64,000 nt of DNA from Hafnia alvei (GCF_964063325.1 NZ_OZ061315.1:2418001-2482000), one strand, 5' to 3'. Shown: positions 51,730-61,506, counted from the first letter of the stretch. Numbers and translations: made by a program. The notes: generated by a model from the sequence alone, not told the origin.

Positions 51730-53250
51730 TCAGGCCGCATGAGAGGAAGTGGAGATACCGGGCATGGCGAGGGCCAACGCTTTGGCCTCGCTGGCGTTTT
51801 CACGCAGTAACTCGCCAGAAACCGCGCCCTCACGCATAACAACAATGCGGTCAGCAAGGCCGAGCACTTCAGGCAAATCACTCGAAGCAAACAGCACGGC
51901 AATACCCTGCTCAGCCAGTTGGTAGATCACATGATAGATTTCGTGTTTAGCACCGACATCAATGCCGCGCGTTGGCTCATCAAGTAAAATGACCTTCATA
52001 TCTTCAGACAGCCAACGTCCCAAAATGGCTTTCTGCTGGTTGCCACCGGAGAGATTCATAATCAGTTGTTCTGGGCTTGGGGTTTTGATGTTTAGCGCAC
52101 TGATACGCCGATCCGCATTCTTGACTTCCCACTGATGATTTATCAGGCAACCGGCGGTTAACGTATTGCGGCGTGCGCTGATGTTAATATTCTCTCGCAC
52201 CGAGTGAACGGGAATAATGCCGTCTGCTTTGCGATCCTCCGGACATAGCATCATACCCTGACGAATAGAGTCTATCGGGCTGCGCACCTGCATATCACGC
52301 CCGTCCAACAGCACTTTTCCCTGTGTAATTTTGGTGCCACCAAACAGCGCTTTCATCAGTTCGCTGCGACCGGCACCCACTAAACCAAAGAGCCCAACAA
52401 TTTCGCCTTGTTTCACCTGTAACGAAACAGGCTGCTTCACGCCCGGAGCCAATACCTGTTCAACCGCCAGACGAACCGGCCCATGTTCACGCGGCTGATA
52501 GCCATAGACATCACCCAAGTCGCGCCCCACCATGGCCTGAACTAAGGTCTCGTGATTGACCTGCTGCATATCGTCAAACGTTTTTACGTACTTGCCGTCT
52601 TTAAACACCGTAATGGCATCGCTCAATGCGAAGATCTCTTCCATACGATGCGACACATAGATAATGACGCGCCCTTCCGCGCGAAGTTCGCGGATCACTC
52701 GAAACAGCTGCTCGATTTCCCGCGATGACAGCGAACTGGTCGGCTCATCAAAAGCAATCACCTTGGCATTTCGTGCCAGCGCCTTAGCGATTTCAACCAT
52801 CTGCCACTGGCCGATGGAGAGATATTTCAGCGGCGTTTGTGGATCAATATCCAAACCTAAGTGTTCAAGCTGTAATCGACTCTCATAATTGAGCAGAGAA
52901 TTATTCACAAAGCCTTTTTTGGCCGGTAACTGGCCCAGATAAATGTTTTCAGCCACCGTCATCTCAGGCACCAAATGCAGCTCTTGATAAATAATGGCCA
53001 CACCAGCATCCAGCGCATCGGTCGTTTTATTGAATTGAACCGGCTCACCTTTAAGCAAAATTTCACCCTGCGTCGGCGTATAGCTGCCGCTGAGAATTTT
53101 CAGCAACGTCGATTTGCCCGCGCCGTTTTCGCCCATCAGGGCATGGATTTGACCCGCTTGGCAGCGAAAACTGATGTCATCCAGCGCCTTCACCCCGGGA
53201 AATGTTTTCCCGATATGGCGGAATTCCAAATAGGGTACGTTGGAGGTCAT
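51730..53250 (-). CDS. araG: AraG, L-arabinose ABC transporter ATPase
   Basis: 506 residues with two ABC domains. First: Walker A GENGAGKST, LSIGQWQMVEIAKAL signature, Walker B VIAFDEPTSSL. Second: GLVGAGRSEL (degenerate Walker A typical of the second domain in sugar importers), LSGGNQQKAILGRWL and ILLDEPTRGIDVGAK. Energises AraFGH uptake. The ATG at 53250 has AAGGAGAGAGTTT in front; 20 further open codons are ignored. Confidence 0.95.
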   Translation of the reverse strand: MTSNVPYLEFRHIGKTFPGVKALDDISFRCQAGQIHALMGENGAGKSTLLKILSGSYTPTQGEILLKGEPVQFNKTTDALDAGVAIIYQELHLVPEMTVAENIYLGQLPAKKGFVNNSLLNYESRLQLEHLGLDIDPQTPLKYLSIGQWQMVEIAKALARNAKVIAFDEPTSSLSSREIEQLFRVIRELRAEGRVIIYVSHRMEEIFALSDAITVFKDGKYVKTFDDMQQVNHETLVQAMVGRDLGDVYGYQPREHGPVRLAVEQVLAPGVKQPVSLQVKQGEIVGLFGLVGAGRSELMKALFGGTKITQGKVLLDGRDMQVRSPIDSIRQGMMLCPEDRKADGIIPVHSVRENINISARRNTLTAGCLINHQWEVKNADRRISALNIKTPSPEQLIMNLSGGNQQKAILGRWLSEDMKVILLDEPTRGIDVGAKHEIYHVIYQLAEQGIAVLFASSDLPEVLGLADRIVVMREGAVSGELLRENASEAKALALAMPGISTSSHAA

Positions 53251-53343
53251 AAACTCTCTCCTTACCAGCCTGCGGCTAAAGTCGTGAATTGATAGGATCT
53301 CGCCACTCAATGCGAGATCCGTTTCTCATTTAAACGAAGGCGG

Positions 53344-54324
53344 CTATAACCCTTTCTTTTTCAACTCTTCTTTAAAATTGTCACGCGTAATCAGCACCAC
53401 ATCTGTCACCGCCGTGAACTTGGCGGGCTCAACGTCTTTCGTCACCCAATCATTCAGCATCTGGATGCTTTTGTAGCCGTGGATATCGGGGCTTGGTAAT
53501 AGAGAACCGTAGAAGCCCGTTGGGTTAGCTTTTGAAAGTTCGCTAACCGCATCCACGCCGTTGATACCAATACCAATCACGTTATCGGCTTTAAACCCTT
53601 GGCCTTCCGTTGCGCGCACGCCGCCAAGCACGGTGTTGTCATTCATGCCCACGATCAGCCAGTTTTTAACTTTCGGATACTGCACTAACATGGAGTTAGC
53701 CGCGTCAAACGCGCCGGGAATATCATTCGACTTGGTCGGTACTTTGTAGATTTGCTTTTCTGGGAAACCGGCTGCTTTTAAGGCATCCATTGAGCCAGTG
53801 GTACGGCGGCGCGCGGTATCCAGTTCATCCGCGGTAATCGCCATCACCCCAGTTTCGTCCACTTTCCAGCCGCGCTTGTTCATCTCTTTCCACAGCTCTT
53901 GCCCTTGGCGCGCGCCAATTTCACTGGCCGCCATCATCACCAATGGCACATTTTCCATCGGTTTACCTTTGGCATTGACAAACTGATCGTCGACCGCGAT
54001 GACTTTTAAATCGTAGCTACGCGCCTTGGCGATAATCGCAGGGCCAAGTTTTGGGTCCGGCGTACAAATAACAAAACCTTTGGCGCCGCTTGCGGCAAGG
54101 CTATCAATGGCATTTAACGTTTTCTCGCCGTCAGGAACGGCAATTTTAATCACGTCGAATCCCAAATCTTTTCCAGCTTTATCGGCAAATGCCCATTCAG
54201 TTTGGAACCAAGGTTCTTCCGGTTGCTTAACCAAAAAACCGAGTTTCATGTTCTCGGCTATAGCCGATTGTGACATAACGGCAGCCAGTCCAATGGCAGC
54301 CAAAGCCTTAGTGAATTTATGCAT
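53344..54324 (-). CDS. araF: AraF, L-arabinose periplasmic binding protein
   Basis: 326 residues: signal peptide MHKFTKALAAIGLAAVMSQSAIA, mature ENMKLGFLVKQPEEPWFQTEWAFADKAG, and the ligand-binding TGVMAITADELDTARRRTTGSMDALK and GMNDNTVLGGVRATEGQGF. First gene of araFGH-araC. Shares the 397-bp regulatory region with divergent araBA. High-affinity arabinose uptake. Confidence 0.95.
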   Translation of the reverse strand: MHKFTKALAAIGLAAVMSQSAIAENMKLGFLVKQPEEPWFQTEWAFADKAGKDLGFDVIKIAVPDGEKTLNAIDSLAASGAKGFVICTPDPKLGPAIIAKARSYDLKVIAVDDQFVNAKGKPMENVPLVMMAASEIGARQGQELWKEMNKRGWKVDETGVMAITADELDTARRRTTGSMDALKAAGFPEKQIYKVPTKSNDIPGAFDAANSMLVQYPKVKNWLIVGMNDNTVLGGVRATEGQGFKADNVIGIGINGVDAVSELSKANPTGFYGSLLPSPDIHGYKSIQMLNDWVTKDVEPAKFTAVTDVVLITRDNFKEELKKKGL

Positions 54325-54591
54325 ATTTCTAACTCTCCAATTTCGTCATTCTTATGTAGCAGATTTGTCATACAGACCATGCTGTTTAACAACGCAAAGC
54401 TAGGTGTACGAATTTAGGGGGTTTAGCGCAGTAGATGCCAAATGATGGGGTATCACACTGCAATGTAAGGTCGTTATATAAGACGGGCTAAGTTGTAGCG
54501 GCTAATTAAAGAACAAATAGAGAGCAAAATCACACCAGAAAAATACAGCCATTATGTGCATATATTTAGCAATTCAATAACAATCAAAACT

Positions 54592-54607
54592 TTTGATACT
54601 GCTCACA
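54592..54607 (+). promoter_or_regulatory. CRP site of the araBA promoter
   Basis: TTTGATACTGCTCACA matches TGTGA-N6-TCACA at 9 of 10 positions and lies 14 bases before the I1 AraC site, similar to the araBAD arrangement in E. coli. Confidence 0.6.
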
Positions 54608-54620
54608 CAAATGCATGCCA

Positions 54621-54658
54621 TAGCTGAAAAATACATACTTGCAGCTAAGCCCTCCTCA
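54621..54658 (+). promoter_or_regulatory. AraC binding sites I1 and I2
   Basis: I1: TAGC-N7-TACATA at 54621-54637 (consensus TAGC-N7-TCCATA, one mismatch). I2: CAGC-N7-TCCTCA at 54642-54658, starting exactly 21 bases later, the required tandem spacing. A -10-like TATGTT follows at 54680-54685, and GGAGATAGGG precedes the araB ATG. Further possible half-sites are TAGC-N7-TCATAC at 54357-54373, CAGC-N7-TGCATA at 54546-54562 (possible looping sites) and TAGC-N7-TCTATA at 54689-54705. Confidence 0.72.
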
Positions 54659-54721
54659 CACTAAAGGGGCTCTATTTCCTATGTTAGTTAGCAGTGAAAT
54701 CTATATAACAGGAGATAGGGA

Positions 54722-56398
54722 ATGCGCGTGAACCCCATTGCAATCGGGCTGGATTTTGGTAGTGACTCAGTGCGTTCGCTCGCCGTAGATTGTGTGACCG
54801 GGCAAGAGTTAGATACCGAGGTCGTCTACTATCCACGCTGGAAAGAAGGACTATTTTGCGATGCGCCCGCCAACCAATTTCGCCACCATCCGCTCGACTA
54901 CATTGAATCGCTCGAACAGGCGATAAAAGCCGTGGTAGCAAGGATGAGTGCGGAACAACACGCTGCGGTGGTCGGGATTGGCGTCGATTCTACCGGCTCG
55001 ACGCCAGCACCGATTAATGATGACGGCGATGTGCTCGCGTTACTGCCGGAGTTTGCCAATAACCCCAACGCGATGTTTGTATTGTGGAAAGATCATACCG
55101 CTATCGAAGAAGCCGAGGAGATCAACCAGCTATGCCGCAGCGGCACGTTCCCTGACTACACGCGTTATATCGGCGGCGTGTACTCGTCGGAGTGGTTTTG
55201 GGCGAAAATCCTACATATCAGCCGTCAAGATCGCGCGGTATGTCAATCAGCAGCATCTTGGATTGAGTTATGTGACTGGGTACCTGCGCTGTTGTGCGGT
55301 AAACAGCAGCCGCATCAGTTAAAACGTGGACGTTGCAGCACCGGACACAAAGCCCTTTGGCATCCCTCATGGGGAGGCGTTGCTCCACGCGAATTTCTTG
55401 AAGCGCTCGATCCCTGTCTTGGCGAAAAACTTCAACAGCCTCTGTTTAGTGAAACCTACACCGCAGATCTTCCGGTGGGGAAATTAAGCGATGAATGGGC
55501 ACAGCGCTTAGGCCTCTCAACCGATGTAGTCCTTTCCGGCGGCGCATTTGACTGCCATATGGGTGCCGTTGGCGCGGGTGCGCAGCCGTATACGCTGGTG
55601 AAAGTGATTGGTACATCAACCTGCGACATTTTGATTGCCGATCAACAGTTAATCGGCGATCGCACCATTGCCGGAATTTGCGGGCAGGTCGATGGCAGCG
55701 TGATCCCAGGCTATGTCGGGTTAGAGGCCGGCCAGTCGGCGTTTGGCGATATGTACGCTTGGTTCAGCCGTTTATTAACGTGGCCGCTGCATCAAATCGC
55801 CAAACAGCACCCCGAGCTGGCCCCACTGTTAGAAAGCACCATCAAAAACTTATTACCGGCTCTCACCGAAGAGTGGGCCAAAGCCCCCCATCTTAATCAC
55901 CTTCCTGTGGTTTTGGACTGGTTCAACGGCCGCCGCACGCCTTTTGCTAATCAGCGTCTGAAAGGCGTGATCGCCGATCTTAATTTAGGAACCGATGCAC
56001 CAGCCCTATTCGGCGGGTTTATTGCCGCAACGGCTTTTGGCGCACGCGCCATCATGGAGTGCTTTGAACATCAGGGCGTGCCGGTGGAAAACGTCCTGAC
56101 GCTCGGAGGGATCGCGCGTAAATCACCGGTGATCATGCAGGTATGCTGCGATGTGATGAATCGCCCGGTGCAAATTGTTGCCTCCGATCAGTGCTGCGCA
56201 TTGGGAGCCGCGATTTTTGCCGCCGTTGCCGCAGGCACCTACCCCGACATCGCCACCGCCCAGCAGAACATGGCCAGCCAAGTTGAACGTACGTTACAAC
56301 CAAATCCAGAGCGAGTGGCGCGTTTCCAGCAGCTTTACGAACGTTATCAGCAGTGGTGTCAGAGCGCTGAGCCCTGCTACGCCGCCGTCAAACTTTAA
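54722..56398 (+). CDS. araB: Ribulokinase AraB
   Basis: 558 residues of FGGY carbohydrate kinase: LDFGSDSVRSLAVDCVTGQELDTEVVYYPRW, VGIGVDSTGSTPAPI (ADP/sugar-binding D), VLWKDHTAIEEAEEIN, VIGTSTCDILIADQQ and LTLGGIARKSPVIMQVCCDVMNRPV. Phosphorylates L-ribulose to L-ribulose 5-phosphate with ATP. First gene of araBA. Confidence 0.95.
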   Translation: MRVNPIAIGLDFGSDSVRSLAVDCVTGQELDTEVVYYPRWKEGLFCDAPANQFRHHPLDYIESLEQAIKAVVARMSAEQHAAVVGIGVDSTGSTPAPINDDGDVLALLPEFANNPNAMFVLWKDHTAIEEAEEINQLCRSGTFPDYTRYIGGVYSSEWFWAKILHISRQDRAVCQSAASWIELCDWVPALLCGKQQPHQLKRGRCSTGHKALWHPSWGGVAPREFLEALDPCLGEKLQQPLFSETYTADLPVGKLSDEWAQRLGLSTDVVLSGGAFDCHMGAVGAGAQPYTLVKVIGTSTCDILIADQQLIGDRTIAGICGQVDGSVIPGYVGLEAGQSAFGDMYAWFSRLLTWPLHQIAKQHPELAPLLESTIKNLLPALTEEWAKAPHLNHLPVVLDWFNGRRTPFANQRLKGVIADLNLGTDAPALFGGFIAATAFGARAIMECFEHQGVPVENVLTLGGIARKSPVIMQVCCDVMNRPVQIVASDQCCALGAAIFAAVAAGTYPDIATAQQNMASQVERTLQPNPERVARFQQLYERYQQWCQSAEPCYAAVKL

Positions 56399-56424
56399 TC
56401 TCATTCAGAATTTACGGAGTCATC

Positions 56425-57927
56425 ATGCAACAGTTCCAACAAAGCGAAGTCTGGTTCGTCATCGGCAGCCAGCATTTATACGGCCAACGTACATTACAGC
56501 AGGTCAAAGAGCAGGCTGAAAAAGTGGTCGCCCATCTGAATCAGAGCGGGTTGCCGGTCAAACTGGTGCAAAAACCGTTGGCGACGACGCCGGATGAAAT
56601 CACGGCGCTATGCCGCGATGCAAACTATCAAGATAATTGTCTTGGCCTGCTGGTTTGGCTACATACATTTTCGCCAGCGAAAATGTGGATCAACGGCCTC
56701 CGCCGCCTAGAGAAACCACTGCTGCAATTCCATACCCAGTTTAATGCCCAAATTCCGTGGGATAGCATGGATATGGACTTTATGAATCTCAATCAAACCG
56801 CACACGGGGGCCGAGAGTTCGGCTTTATCGGCGCGCGTATGCGTCAGCAGCACAGCGTTGTTGCCGGGCATTGGGAAGATCGACAGGCACAGGAAGGCAT
56901 CGCACGTTGGATGCGCACTTGTGCTGCAAAACACGAAAGTCAGCATCTGAAAGTGGCACGTTTTGGCGATAATATGCGTGAGGTGGCGGTGACGGAAGGA
57001 AATAAAGTCAGCGCTCAAATTCAATTTGGCTATAGCGTGAATGGCTATGCGCTGGGTGATTTGGAACAGGTGGTCAACGAAGTTAGCCATGGCGACATCA
57101 GCGCGCTGGTGGAAGAGTATGAAGCCAGCTATATCCTGACCGACGCCGTGAAAAACGGCGGTGCAAAACGCGAAAATCTGCTGGATGCCGCACGCCTTGA
57201 ATTAGGTATAGAACGCTTCCTTCAGCAAGGCGGTTTTCATGCCTTTACCACCACATTTGAAAACCTCTATGGGCTAAAACAACTGCCTGGCTTAGCCTGC
57301 CAACGATTGATGCAAAAAGGCTATGGCTTTGGTGCCGAGGGCGATTGGAAAACCGCCGCCCTGTTGCGCATCATGAAAGTGATGGCGGCGGGCCTACCAG
57401 GCGGTACGTCTTTCATGGAGGATTACACCTACAATTTCCAGCCGGGAAACGATCTGGTGGTGGGATCGCACATGCTGGAAGTCTGTCCGTCAATAGCCAA
57501 AGAAGAAAAGCCGCTGCTGGATGTTCAGCATCTCGGCATTGGCGGTAAAGCCGACCCTGCTCGCCTGCTGTTTTCAACCCCTGCGGGCGCAGCGCTGAAT
57601 GCCAGCCTGATTGATTTGGGCGATCGTTTCCGCCTCTTGGTTAACTGCGTAGATACCGTTGAACAGCCACGTGATTTACCAAAACTGCCTGTTGCACGCG
57701 CCATCTGGAAAGCCCAGCCGTCGTTAGCCACCGCGGCTGAAGCATGGATTTTGGCCGGAGGCGCGCATCATACGGTATTTACCCAAGCGCTAGACGTTGA
57801 GTATTTGCGCTTATATGCAGAAATGCACAATATCGAGTTCTTACTCATTGATAATTCCACCACGCTTCCCGCCTTTAAAAATGAGATCCGCTGGAATGAA
57901 ATGTATTACATGTTGAACCGTAAATAA
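56425..57927 (+). CDS. araA: L-arabinose isomerase AraA
   Basis: 500 residues (E. coli 500). SEVWFVIGSQHLYGQRTLQQV, LVWLHTFSPAKMWI, LLQFHTQFNAQIPW, FGDNMREVAVTEGNKVSAQIQFG, GFGAEGDWKTAALLRIMKVM, and metal ligands in the C-terminal part. Converts L-arabinose to L-ribulose. It follows araB by 26 bases with a strong GGAG. The expected third gene araD (ribulose-phosphate 4-epimerase) is not downstream; a terminator is. Confidence 0.96.
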   Translation: MQQFQQSEVWFVIGSQHLYGQRTLQQVKEQAEKVVAHLNQSGLPVKLVQKPLATTPDEITALCRDANYQDNCLGLLVWLHTFSPAKMWINGLRRLEKPLLQFHTQFNAQIPWDSMDMDFMNLNQTAHGGREFGFIGARMRQQHSVVAGHWEDRQAQEGIARWMRTCAAKHESQHLKVARFGDNMREVAVTEGNKVSAQIQFGYSVNGYALGDLEQVVNEVSHGDISALVEEYEASYILTDAVKNGGAKRENLLDAARLELGIERFLQQGGFHAFTTTFENLYGLKQLPGLACQRLMQKGYGFGAEGDWKTAALLRIMKVMAAGLPGGTSFMEDYTYNFQPGNDLVVGSHMLEVCPSIAKEEKPLLDVQHLGIGGKADPARLLFSTPAGAALNASLIDLGDRFRLLVNCVDTVEQPRDLPKLPVARAIWKAQPSLATAAEAWILAGGAHHTVFTQALDVEYLRLYAEMHNIEFLLIDNSTTLPAFKNEIRWNEMYYMLNRK

Positions 57928-57944
57928 CCCATCACGCAATATAA

Positions 57945-57984
57945 AATGGCAGCACAGTGGTTATAACTGTGATTGCCATTTTTT
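57945..57984 (+). terminator. Terminator after araA
   Basis: A two-part stem: AATGGCA / TGCCATT outside and CACAGT / ACTGTG inside around a GGTTATA loop, then six T. It closes the operon after araA. Confidence 0.88.
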
Positions 57985-58278
57985 ATGGTCTCGCACAACG
58001 AAACCACGTGCAAACAGCAATCGTGAATATAAAAACACGCCACGCGAAATTGAGTACTTCATTTTGTTTGAAAGTATTTCACACTATTTAATTAGCCGAA
58101 AATTATCTTGAACCTGCCCGCCGTCGATATATTAGACAGGCGATCAGCGTGTTACTTGTTAAATTATAACCTTTTTTTAATTATGTAACACGTATCACTA
58201 ATATTGTACTAGACAGATGGTTTTCACTACATATACTGGAAACTCTTCTGTTATCCTTCCTGTTGATGAACATATAAA
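57985..58278. other. AT-rich intergenic region before cnu
   Basis: About 290 bases between the araA terminator and cnu with no convincing frame. E. coli has blr between ydgJ and cnu; no blr-like frame is visible here. Only AT-rich sequence, likely the cnu promoter (for example TATACTGG near 58230). Confidence 0.5.
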
Positions 58279-58494
58279 ATGAACGTAAATGATTATCTGC
58301 TAAAGTTCCGCAGAGTTAGCACACTGGAAAGCTTAGAAAAACTCTTTGACCATCTTAATTACTCTCTCATTGAGGATGAGGAAATTATTAATATGTATCG
58401 TGCTGCCGATCATCGCCGCGCAGAATTAGCCAGCGGCGGCCGCTTATATGATGTGGGCTGTGTACCTAAAGAGATCTGGCGCTACGTTCAATAA
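58279..58494 (+). CDS. cnu: Cnu (YdgT), Hha/YmoA-family H-NS co-regulator
   Basis: 71 residues: NDYLLKFRRVSTLESLEKLFDHLNYSLIEDEEIINMYRAADHRRAEL is the Hha fold; ends in GCVPKEIWRYVQ. Cnu binds H-NS/StpA and the replication-origin cnb element, helping repress horizontally acquired DNA. Position before ydgK and rsx matches E. coli. Confidence 0.93.
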   Translation: MNVNDYLLKFRRVSTLESLEKLFDHLNYSLIEDEEIINMYRAADHRRAELASGGRLYDVGCVPKEIWRYVQ

Positions 58495-58543
58495 AAATTA
58501 TTAACCGCATTATATTGCCGTTGGCTATTCGTTTGAATGCGGT

Positions 58544-58580
58544 TTCACTTTAACGTTTGGTGCTAAAGTGAACGTATTTT
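58544..58580 (+). terminator. Terminator after cnu
   Basis: TTCACTTTA / TAAAGTGAA, an 11-base loop, then CGTATTTTTTG. Confidence 0.75.
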
Positions 58581-58737
58581 TTGTTATCTTTCGACAATAA
58601 ACTTTATTGTCGTGGCCTTATAGCCAATTCCCTTTAAATTCATTTCATTAATAAGCAAAAAGCATGAGAAAAGAGTACTTACTCAGCCCATTTTAGCGTT
58701 TACTGGCTGCTTATTTTTGCCAAGGATAATGCTTACT

Positions 58738-59625
58738 ATGCGCTCTCGTGCTGCCACCTTTCTCCCACTCATTGGCTCATTATTTGCCCTGTATATTATT
58801 TGGGGTTCTACTTACTTTGTCATTCGTCTTGGCGTGGAAAGTTGGCCACCATTAATGATGGCCGGCGTGCGGTTTCTCTGTGCTGGCCTAGTAATGCTTA
58901 CGTTTCTCCGTCTACGCGGCCACAAAATGCCAAGCGGTCGTCCTCTATTAAACGCCGCCATCATCGGTATTTTGCTGCTGGCAGCCGGCAACGGCGCTGT
59001 GACCGTGGCTGAGCATCAAGATGTTCCCTCCAGGATTGCGGCGGTCATGGTGGCCACCGTTCCCCTTTTCACCCTGTGCTTTAGTCGAATGTACGGAATG
59101 CCCACGCGTTGGTTAGAGTGGCTGGGGATTGCAATTGGCCTGTGTGGCATTATTTTGCTCAACAGCGGCGGGCATTTAAGCGGCAATCCGTGGATGGCGC
59201 TGCTTATTTTAGCGGGTTCAATGACGTGGGCGTTCGGCTCAGTGTGGGGTTCTCGCGTTGAGTTACCGGCAGGCCTGATGGCTGGAGCGATTGAAATGCT
59301 CACCGCTGGGATAGTCTTACTTATCGCCAGCGCCATAGCCGGTGAACGTATGACGCAAATGCCAAGCATACAGGGTATTTTGGCGGTAAGTTATCTGGCG
59401 GTTTTCGGCTCTCTGATCGCGATTAGCGCGTATATGTTTTTGATTCGTAACGTTCGCCCCGCCGTTGCCACCAGCTATGCCTACGTTAACCCGGTAGTCG
59501 CCGTGTTGTTAGGTACTGGTTTGGGCGGTGAAACGCTGTCGTCAACCGAATGGCTTGCGCTGTGTGTCATTATCGTCGCAGTTCTTCTGGTGACACTGGG
59601 CAAATATCTACTGCCACAACATTGA
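58738..59625 (+). CDS. yedA: YedA-like EamA/DMT transporter
   Basis: 295 residues, two EamA halves and about ten helices. It shares with E. coli YedA ALYIIWGSTYFVIRLGVESWPPLMMAGVRFLCAG, VATVPLFTLCFSRMYG and SYAYVNPVVAVLLGTGLGGETLSSTEWLAL. The family exports amino acids or drugs; substrate not established. The ATG at 58738 is favoured (AAGG 10 bases upstream, matches the E. coli start MRFRQ); an in-frame ATG lies at 58729. In E. coli yedA is elsewhere, so its position here is specific to this lineage. Confidence 0.88.
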   Translation: MRSRAATFLPLIGSLFALYIIWGSTYFVIRLGVESWPPLMMAGVRFLCAGLVMLTFLRLRGHKMPSGRPLLNAAIIGILLLAAGNGAVTVAEHQDVPSRIAAVMVATVPLFTLCFSRMYGMPTRWLEWLGIAIGLCGIILLNSGGHLSGNPWMALLILAGSMTWAFGSVWGSRVELPAGLMAGAIEMLTAGIVLLIASAIAGERMTQMPSIQGILAVSYLAVFGSLIAISAYMFLIRNVRPAVATSYAYVNPVVAVLLGTGLGGETLSSTEWLALCVIIVAVLLVTLGKYLLPQH

Positions 59626-59634
59626 TTTCTCGCA

Positions 59635-59650
59635 GAGTAAACGTTTGCGT
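59635..59650 (-). promoter_or_regulatory. PurR box upstream of fhs
   Basis: Reading the minus strand, ACGCAAACGTTTACTC matches the PurR operator ACGCAAACGTTTTCNT closely in its central palindrome ACGCAAACGTTT. It lies 129 bases before fhs. A gene making formyl-THF, a purine-synthesis cofactor, is a natural PurR target. Confidence 0.65.
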
Positions 59651-59778
59651 AGTGTGAAATATTACGCGCGAAAAATGCGTGTCGGGCGGTATTCTTCATT
59701 GAGTGTACTGCCCGATAGCCTATAATCGTCGCCATTAACCAGTTTGCCTTTACCTGTTTTTGCAAGGATCACGACCCC

Positions 59779-61506
59779 ATGACGTCCCTCCCCGAACAGA
59801 TGCATGCTCCTCAGTTAAAACCTATCGCCCAGATCGCTGAACGACTGGGGATCCCATCGACACATTTGATCCCCTATGGCCACTACGCGGCCAAAATAGA
59901 CATCAAGGCAATTAGACCCGAGCAAGGTACTGGCCAGTTAGTGCTGGTTTCCAGTATTACGCCAACGCCATTAGGTGAAGGTAAAACCGTCACCACTATC
60001 GGCTTAAGCCAAGGGCTGAACTTTATTGGCAAAAAAGCACTGGCGTGTATTCGTCAACCGAGCCTTGGCCCCGTGTTCGGGGTGAAAGGTGGTGCAGCCG
60101 GCGGCGGCGTAGCCCAGGTCCTGCCCATGGAGCAGCTCAATCTGCATCTCACCGGCGATATTCATGCTATCACTGCGGCACATAATCTGGCTGCCGCCGC
60201 GCTGGATGCCCGTCTGTTCCATGAACAGCGCTTGGGCGAAAAGTTTACTGAACATACCGGATTAAAACGTCTGGATATCGACCCTGAACACGTTGTGTGG
60301 AAACGCGTGATTGACCATAACGATCGTGCGCTTCGCAGCATAGATATCGGCGTGGGCGGCGGTAACAATGGCGTTCCGCGTCATGACGGGTTTGATATCA
60401 CCGCCGCGTCGGAGCTGATGGCTATCTTGGCGCTTTCAGAAAGTTTGGCCGATATGCGTCAGCGCATTGGGCGCATTATTTTGGCCTATACGTTACAGGG
60501 TCACGCCATTACCACCGAGGATCTGGAAGTGGCTGGCGCAATGACTGTATTAATGAAAGAAGCCATTCATCCAACATTAATGCAAACCAGTGAAAACACG
60601 CCGGTGCTGATCCACGCAGGGCCATTTGCGAATATTGCCCACGGTAACTCTTCGGTTCTAGCCGATCGTCTTGCCCTACAGCTGGCAGATTATGTGGTGA
60701 CCGAAGCCGGCTTTGGTTCCGATATGGGCATGGAGAAGTTCTTTAATATCAAATCTCGCCAGTCGGGTATCAAACCCTCTTGCGTTGTATTGGTTGCTAC
60801 GCTGCGCAGTTTAAAAGCCAACAGCGGCAAGTTTAATATGAAACCGGGACAGTCTTTGCCGGAAGAAGTTAAGCATGCCAACCTACCTTTGCTGGTCGAA
60901 GGCGCGAGCAATTTAGCCTGGCATATCGGCAACGCGTCCCGTTATGGGTTGCCGGTCGTCGTGGCTATCAATCACTTCCCAGAAGACAGCGCGGAAGAGC
61001 TGGATTTCATTCGCCAATTCGCGATGGAACATGGTGCTTTCGGGGTTGAAATCAGCGATGCATTCTCTGCGGGCGGCAAAGGCACGGCCCAGCTAGCCGA
61101 ATGTGTTACTGCGGCCTGCCGTACCGGCGGCGAAGTGTCATTACTTTATCCTGATGACATGTCTCTGGCGGATAAATTGCAGACGCTGGCAAAAAATGGC
61201 TACGGCGCATTACGAGCTGAATTAACCCCAGCGGCACAGGCCACATTGCAGCAGCTTGAGCTGGCTGGATTTGGTCACCTGCCACTGTGCATGGCAAAAA
61301 CACCGCTCTCAATCAGTGCCGATCCGGCCCTAAAAAATGTGCCGCGTGATTTCATTCTGCCTGTCACCGATCTGAAAGTATCAGCTGGCGCCGGTTTTAT
61401 TCGTGTTTATGCCGGAAACATTATGACCATGCCGGGGCTTAGCACCTTACCCGCCTACCGTCATATTGATATCGATAGCGCGGGAAATATCGTCGGACTG
61501 AGTTGA
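59779..61506 (+). CDS. fhs: Formate-tetrahydrofolate ligase (10-formyl-THF synthetase)
   Basis: 575 residues. VSSITPTPLGEGKTVTTIGLSQGLN is the ATP-binding P-loop region. RQPSLGPVFGVKGGAAGGGVAQVLPMEQLNLHLTGDIHAITAAHNL is the formate/THF site signature. VRHDGFDITAASELMAILAL and EAGFGSDMGMEKF continue the family pattern. Joins formate to THF with ATP. E. coli lacks this gene. The protein is slightly longer than the usual ~556. Could supply one-carbon units when formate is abundant, as in fermentation. Confidence 0.95.
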   Translation: MTSLPEQMHAPQLKPIAQIAERLGIPSTHLIPYGHYAAKIDIKAIRPEQGTGQLVLVSSITPTPLGEGKTVTTIGLSQGLNFIGKKALACIRQPSLGPVFGVKGGAAGGGVAQVLPMEQLNLHLTGDIHAITAAHNLAAAALDARLFHEQRLGEKFTEHTGLKRLDIDPEHVVWKRVIDHNDRALRSIDIGVGGGNNGVPRHDGFDITAASELMAILALSESLADMRQRIGRIILAYTLQGHAITTEDLEVAGAMTVLMKEAIHPTLMQTSENTPVLIHAGPFANIAHGNSSVLADRLALQLADYVVTEAGFGSDMGMEKFFNIKSRQSGIKPSCVVLVATLRSLKANSGKFNMKPGQSLPEEVKHANLPLLVEGASNLAWHIGNASRYGLPVVVAINHFPEDSAEELDFIRQFAMEHGAFGVEISDAFSAGGKGTAQLAECVTAACRTGGEVSLLYPDDMSLADKLQTLAKNGYGALRAELTPAAQATLQQLELAGFGHLPLCMAKTPLSISADPALKNVPRDFILPVTDLKVSAGAGFIRVYAGNIMTMPGLSTLPAYRHIDIDSAGNIVGLS

